A DNA stretch of 64,000 nucleotides, from positions 58,173 through 122,172 of the forward strand of contig LUCM01005623.1 of assembly GCA_008360955.1 (NCBI GenBank), in the 5' to 3' direction. This document shows, in pieces, positions 59,108-64,000 of this stretch; within the stretch, counting starts at the first letter, position 1; every line of letters begins with the position of its first letter. The notes beneath the pieces are model-generated. The model was not told where the DNA came from, did no database searches, and saw only the letters and a program-made list of their open reading frames with translations. The translations under genes were made by a program, and so were the position numbers. The stretch comes from Fasciolopsis buskii (taxonomy: Eukaryota > Platyhelminthes > Trematoda > Plagiorchiida > Fasciolidae).

Positions 59108-60507
59108 TTCGTGACCGATTCTTTGCTGAGGTTACCATCAGGGATTCGGCTTCACCTCTAACTTCTTCACATTATCACACGTCCCCACTAATGTACTTTT
59201 TGACCTCCCTTGTAGTAATGTACTCTCTTCACCAATGAACTGAGCAACTAACTCTCAAAATTCTCCCAATGTGGGTGGACGAAAATGTCAGCGTACTTAT
59301 TGTAAGATCCATGCTCTGATCACATCCTGTGATTTTAAACACCAGCCTGTGTACCTCTCGCTCTTCATGTCATCTTATCCTCTTCACTGACTTGGCAGAG
59401 CTCAGCAGGTCGTTCCCGGCAGGCCCTTACATTCATCTACGCCTAAAACTGCTACCGTTGCTCATTCTAGTTACCACACTTTGCGGAATAGATGAACTAT
59501 GGTGTAGGTATGTTGTCGCGATCCAATAATCACCATAACCCCAAGCTGGCACCCAAGCCAGACCACTTCTCTCTTGCGTTTCAGATCTCTCATCCGCAGT
59601 AGACGTTCTGCTAACGCTTCTGTCCTTGTACTGGCGATTCCGAATCTGCTACCGTATCATTCCTGTTAGCTAGAACTGGCGCTCCAGTTCTGGCCCGGTC
59701 AACGGTAACTACACGGATTATCGCACTGGATATCTCAACTCGCATTTCTGAGATCGATTAAAATCGCGGTTGCTGCTGTCTCCGGAACGGCTTACGCGCC
59801 TCATATCCCCCACCCGTACTGCTGACTAAGATCAAAAGATGCGACAGCGTAAATAACAGCATGGAGGACATTCTTGGCTAGTGTGTTTAAGGAGGGTTCA
59901 TACACAATTTCTCTTATCTGACGCGCCTCCCGCTTACCGCCAATCGTATGTAAATATAATCAGTATCCTTGGAGTTTCATATCCGAAGCTTCACAAATTT
60001 CCCGCAGGTAGTTCGAGACAGTGTTGACAGTTTTCCTCCGTCCTCAGCATTTTTTGGCCATTTGTTGTCAACTATTTGTCTCATCCAATTTACGCGACGT
60101 TCCGCCTGGTTTTCACCACTTCCATCCAATTACCGCATTAGCACTGCTTGCCGTCTCTTCAGGTTCACGTTTCCGTCCATTTCATACCGCTCCCGACGTT
60201 TGGTGTCTCTAGCCATATATTGATATTCGCCGTTGGTCTCCGTCCATGAGCACGTTTAGTGCACGTAAACACGGAATGACTCGTAGTGAGCTGCTTGCAA
60301 GCGGTCCCAGGCAACTTTTTTTGGTCTTGAAAATCAATTTTTCTTTTTTTTGCTTTTGGCTGGTATGCTTGTTTTTTCCCCATTGCTTTGCAGTATCAAA
60401 TTTCACTTTCCAGTGAGCTTCTGCGATAACTCAATAATGCTCCCACCCGCTTATCCCATTCGGCTTCTATCGCCTACATTTCCTATGCACAATCCTCATA
60501 AAAATTT
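59108..60507. other. region between ORF2 and the (ATT)n end: 3' UTR or inserted sequence
   Basis: C/T-rich like the element upstream, without supported genes. At 1.4 kb it is long for a CR1-type 3' UTR, so a second insertion or an unrelated tail is possible. Confidence 0.4.
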
Positions 60508-60569
60508 GATCTTGCCCTGAGCATGCCTCTGGAGAATCGCGAAATATACAGTATTATTATTATTATTAA
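60508..60569 (+). repeat. conserved non-LTR 3' end with (ATT)n tail
   Basis: TTGATCTTGCCCTGAGCATG, CCTCTGGAGAATCGCGAAAT and a (TTA)5 run; homologous to 48,228-48,290. Trinucleotide tails of this kind end many non-LTR elements. Confidence 0.6.
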
Positions 60570-63500
60570 ACGGAAAGCCATCTACTGGCACGGTGTCGTA
60601 TGGAAAAAATGCTGCATGAAAGCCACCTTACTGAGATGCTTGCGACCAAACTAAATGGTCTTCATACGGGCCCAGGGAATTCCGCCAGACGTTTTTCTGT
60701 GCTCTCCAATTGGTGCCACCCGACCAACATCCTCATCATTCTCCGTCCCCTCCTTTCGTGAATTCTCAAACCGTTTTAATGTCAAAGCTGTGATCAGACT
60801 CACTTGAGAGCTCTTTTTGTTCTAGTTTTCGTCCAGTTCCGTCAACTCAAGGAAACGGAACAACTCTATTCCTAGCTGTCTCTTCAGGTTCCTTTGAGCA
60901 GTCCATGAAGGCAAGTCATGCTTCAGTTCTCTCTTGGCTGAACGCAATCGGAAGCATACACTCCAAGAAGAAACGCTTTGCGTATATCCGCGTATTTTCA
61001 GGGCTATTTTTGACCACACAAAATACTTGTGAGCTTATGTTTTACCTCTAATCGACCCACTTGCTTTCTTCCTCTTCCTCGCATTTATCTCAGAAGTGCT
61101 AACCAGGGATTCCTTCTAACTACATAAAATACTTATATTCATGGCAAAAGTAGAAGGCCTTACGGACACACCTCAATTTATTCAGGAAAATCCCATTTGT
61201 GACGACGGTTTTTTCATCATCGCTTATTGCCACGGTCGTTTGATATGCCATCCACCAACAATTCACATGAAACCGGCCAGTTGTCTAATCCCACTATTAC
61301 AGGTTTTGTTCATTAGTAATCAGCCTTTAGTGCGATATGCTTCCTTGGATCGTGAAAATCCTCTTTCTTGACTGACTTCAGGATACAAACGTTCACATTC
61401 GGATTCTGCAATCTAATCGCATATTTATATAAACACACGTGCGTACGTACAAGCATGGGCAAACATTGCCGTTTCTATACTCCAGGCTGTGACTTGTTGC
61501 CTTATTGATTACCCGCTGCTCCGTGTTATCGTGATGGGTTTCATGCACTTGTGTGTATATGGGCATGATAACCTGTATGCGTGACCATTTGCGAGGCCCC
61601 TGCCAGCACGAGGTTTAGCAAATCATGCAAATCATCCACCAAATTTCCAGTCCATTCATCGGCACATACCAATACATAAGCACACTTGCCCAGGACCACA
61701 CATGTACACATGACCATTAACATCTTTTGGGAGAGCACACGAAACCAGGGAAAGCAATCATTCTCCATCTCTCTAGAGCGAACCGTTGGGCTCATTCGTT
61801 TGCACAACAATAAATTTCCATCTCCCATTCAGGCCAATTTTGTGCCGTTCCGTTCGAGACGTATGGACTATTCTCAGGTGGAGTTAACTAGTCCCTCCAG
61901 CGCACAGTAACCATAGCACTTTATTTTACGTACTTTATCCACGTCTCTCATCAGCCGTAACATTACTTCACACACCAACTCCAAATTCTTCATGCGCTGA
62001 CTGACCTGCATTGGTTATTCCCTTTGCTGGGCCCTTCAGTGCACACGCGACTCAGGGTTATGCTGCTCGAAATCAGTTGCTTTTGTTTTGTGCATGTGAT
62101 TTTTGACCTGATCTTATGCTATTTTTCCGCCATACTATTCCTTTTCGTCATTAGCAAGTTTTCTGTGGAATATCTGACTATGAGCGCACGTAGACGATTC
62201 TTGATATCCCAGTCGAATTTACACCTACGTGCAACTAACCTTCATTCCCTATCGGATGTTTATGTGCGCGCATGTGAAAAGTGTCCTGAGTTGAGCATTC
62301 ACTTTCCGTGCATAGCCTGTTCTGCTGTTCACATCGCCTCACTTTTGTTATCGCTCAGTTCCGGTTCAACCTGTGTACGAATTTTATTGCTCGCCTGATA
62401 GCTCTATTTGTTTCAGCCCCGCCCCTTTTTTCGTTCCATTTATGACCTTTCACACACTTAGTGAAGTCACATGCAAACGCTGCCGTGCGCACACAATCCT
62501 CGGCCCTTGCACTCTCAAAGTATCCTATTTTTCAAAATATTTACCTCTATCACAAACAAATTCATCGCCTCTGAAAAAACTGTGAGTTCATCTCATCCTT
62601 CTTAGTCATCAAAGCTTCTATTTCACTCCATCAAGTTCTCCATAGGACAAAATATAACTATTTTATAAAGAATTGCACAACGGATGCACAATTGTAACCC
62701 AGCTGTTCCGCATTTTGGCCTTGCTGCGTTTTTCCGGGATAAAAATTCCTGCTGTTTGCTGGCGTATTTTGCTCCCAAGAACTCATTCCTCTTCAAATTC
62801 CTAATCATTGTGATTGACGTAGGCAACGTGCCACTATATCGTTCTTTTAGTCTGTTTTCTGCGTGGCGCAATAGCGAACGCGTGCAAACACGGTTTCATG
62901 CATTGTGCCTTTCGTCACAACTTACCTAGCCTCCTACATAAACACATGCAGTTTTTGTTTTATTATATGAGGGCGCACAAGAATGAGCTTATTTTCTGTG
63001 CTGGTTAGTTTATTGAGACTGCGTTGTTTTCAAAAATCATAAATTGTTCGTTAAAGGGCATATCCTGCAGCCAAATCGCACGCTTCTGAATCACCTAAGC
63101 AGACAACGAGCCACGGTCAGCTGCCTTAAATTGGTTCCAAAAATTTTTAAATGCTCTATCTAGGTGGATTCTCCACTGAAAAGCCCACTCTCTTCACACT
63201 TTGCAATAGGCCTTGATTAGTCTTCCAAGCATGCTTCCCGGGTAATCCGGGGAAGCCCATAGGTGCATTATCATGTCGCGCCTGATATCTATTCTCTCGC
63301 TTTCATTCTGCACCGTGCTTATACAAATTTGATCGTGCTTTCACACGTCTCGTGCAAGTGGAGATTAATACATACAAGACGCTGAATGAAAACTGCGAGT
63401 GCCATCGATGAACAGGGACTCAAAAGCTTACAGTTGATGTTGCAGACTCCATTTCAAATATATCAACTTAGTTACTTGTCACAAACCCGAAAGGCAACGA

Positions 63501-64000
63501 CATTCAGTCTGAAAGGTGACGACATCGTAAGCAGCGGACGACAAAGTTCCTGTTCCAACAAAAACCAACTATTTTATTGCAGAAACCCAGATTACACAGA
63601 ATGTTAAAACATCTTAAGATCTACAGCTGGCAGTAGGCCGGAGCCAAAAACTAGAATGGAATTGCTTCAGTGAACTCGCGCGGTGCGAAGAAAAAAGGGA
63701 TTGCGCTGAGGGCAGCGCGCAACAGCTTATAACATTTCTGCAGAATATTTAGCCGGTGGTTAAAGCAAACCACAGCATCTCTTGCGATGGTCACGGAATT
63801 AGCCTGAGCATACGAAGCAAACATTAGGTGATTAAGGGTAATGGCTATTTTGAACACGCTTTTCCATTCGAGAACAGACGCTTCGATTTGTTGAGCTGAT
63901 TTGGCACAAGGACCAGGCCTAATAGGAGATATACCGGACTGAATCCGAGAAACGTTACAGGCACTCGGGAACAACGATACAAAATGAGATCATTCAGCCC
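60570..64000. other. no supported gene
   Basis: Frames of 60-125 codons occur (for example 62,024-62,398 and 63,974-63,651) without recognisable motifs, and most lack any clear exon borders. Confidence 0.4.

Larger units (their letters stand above)
54031..60569 (+). mobile_element. CR1-like non-LTR retrotransposon, near full length but inactive
   Basis: A two-ORF LINE: ORF1 at 54,031-54,906 with a Pro/Ser-rich broken continuation to about 56.3 kb; ORF2 with apurinic-type endonuclease (56.3-57.0 kb), reverse transcriptase (57.05-58.38 kb) and the CR1-type C-terminal region (58.42-59.11 kb). A conserved 3' end with (ATT)n tail lies at 60,508-60,569; whether the 1.4 kb between ORF2 and that tail is its own 3' UTR is not certain. 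The sense strand is C/T-rich throughout. The RT order and the C-terminal HLEYC and KRWNKLPSSLR blocks point to the CR1 group. It lies directly downstream of the nuclear-receptor retrocopy. Confidence 0.85.

Noticed and set aside
62024..62398. 124-codon plus frame near the right edge
   Set aside because: Hydrophobic start suggests a membrane protein, but the sequence is T-rich, no borders or family are visible, and support is too thin.

Overview
The window looks like nuclear DNA from a flatworm, most likely a trematode (fluke). The grounds are a eukaryotic-type phosphofructokinase gene split by introns of 3 to 15 kb, an FTZ-F1-like nuclear-receptor relic, and dense, decayed retrotransposons of RTE, CR1 and Penelope type together with tRNA-derived SINE-like repeats and long (AT)n runs. 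This is inferred from gene families and layout; genus cannot be fixed from the sequence alone.

Left part (1-24,339, minus strand): the 5' half of a 6-phosphofructokinase gene. Four exons (24,339-24,075; 9,478-9,289; 5,133-4,814; 1,587-1,267) join in frame and encode the N-terminal catalytic half, 359 residues; the gene runs off the left edge. Its first intron in the window (14.6 kb) holds a Penelope-like element (17.8-19.9 kb), two RTE-type LINE remnants (15.2-16.6 and 20.7-22.1 kb), a CR1-like fragment (about 11.8-12.3 kb) and a SINE. The second intron holds an inverted pair of SINE-like repeats. The exon carrying the start codon has a strong splice acceptor 19 nt upstream of the ATG.

Middle part (24.3-50.2 kb): no intact gene was found. 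It contains a third RTE remnant with a SINE inserted in it (26.7-28.2 kb), a large inverted repeat around a 1.3 kb core (30.4-32.3 kb), and two abutting RTE remnants (36.3-39.4 kb). One of these is a near-twin of the 15.4-16.0 kb copy in opposite orientation and shares its inactivating changes. Several protein-like but broken reading frames (31.7-32.0 and 44.2-45.2 kb) could not be assigned.

Right part (50.2-64 kb): an intronless, frameshifted copy of an NR5/FTZ-F1-type nuclear receptor (50.3-53.7 kb, plus strand), best read as a processed pseudogene. It is followed by a long two-ORF CR1-like non-LTR retrotransposon (54.0 to about 59.1 kb, with a possible 3' terminus at 60.57 kb) that retains recognisable ORF1, endonuclease, reverse transcriptase and C-terminal parts but has lost catalytic aspartates and its frame. 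The last 3.4 kb shows no supported gene.

No new multi-gene system is visible. The points most worth a second look are the possible trans-splice acceptor of the phosphofructokinase mRNA, the nuclear-receptor pseudogene, the twin dead RTE copies and the unexplained inverted repeats.
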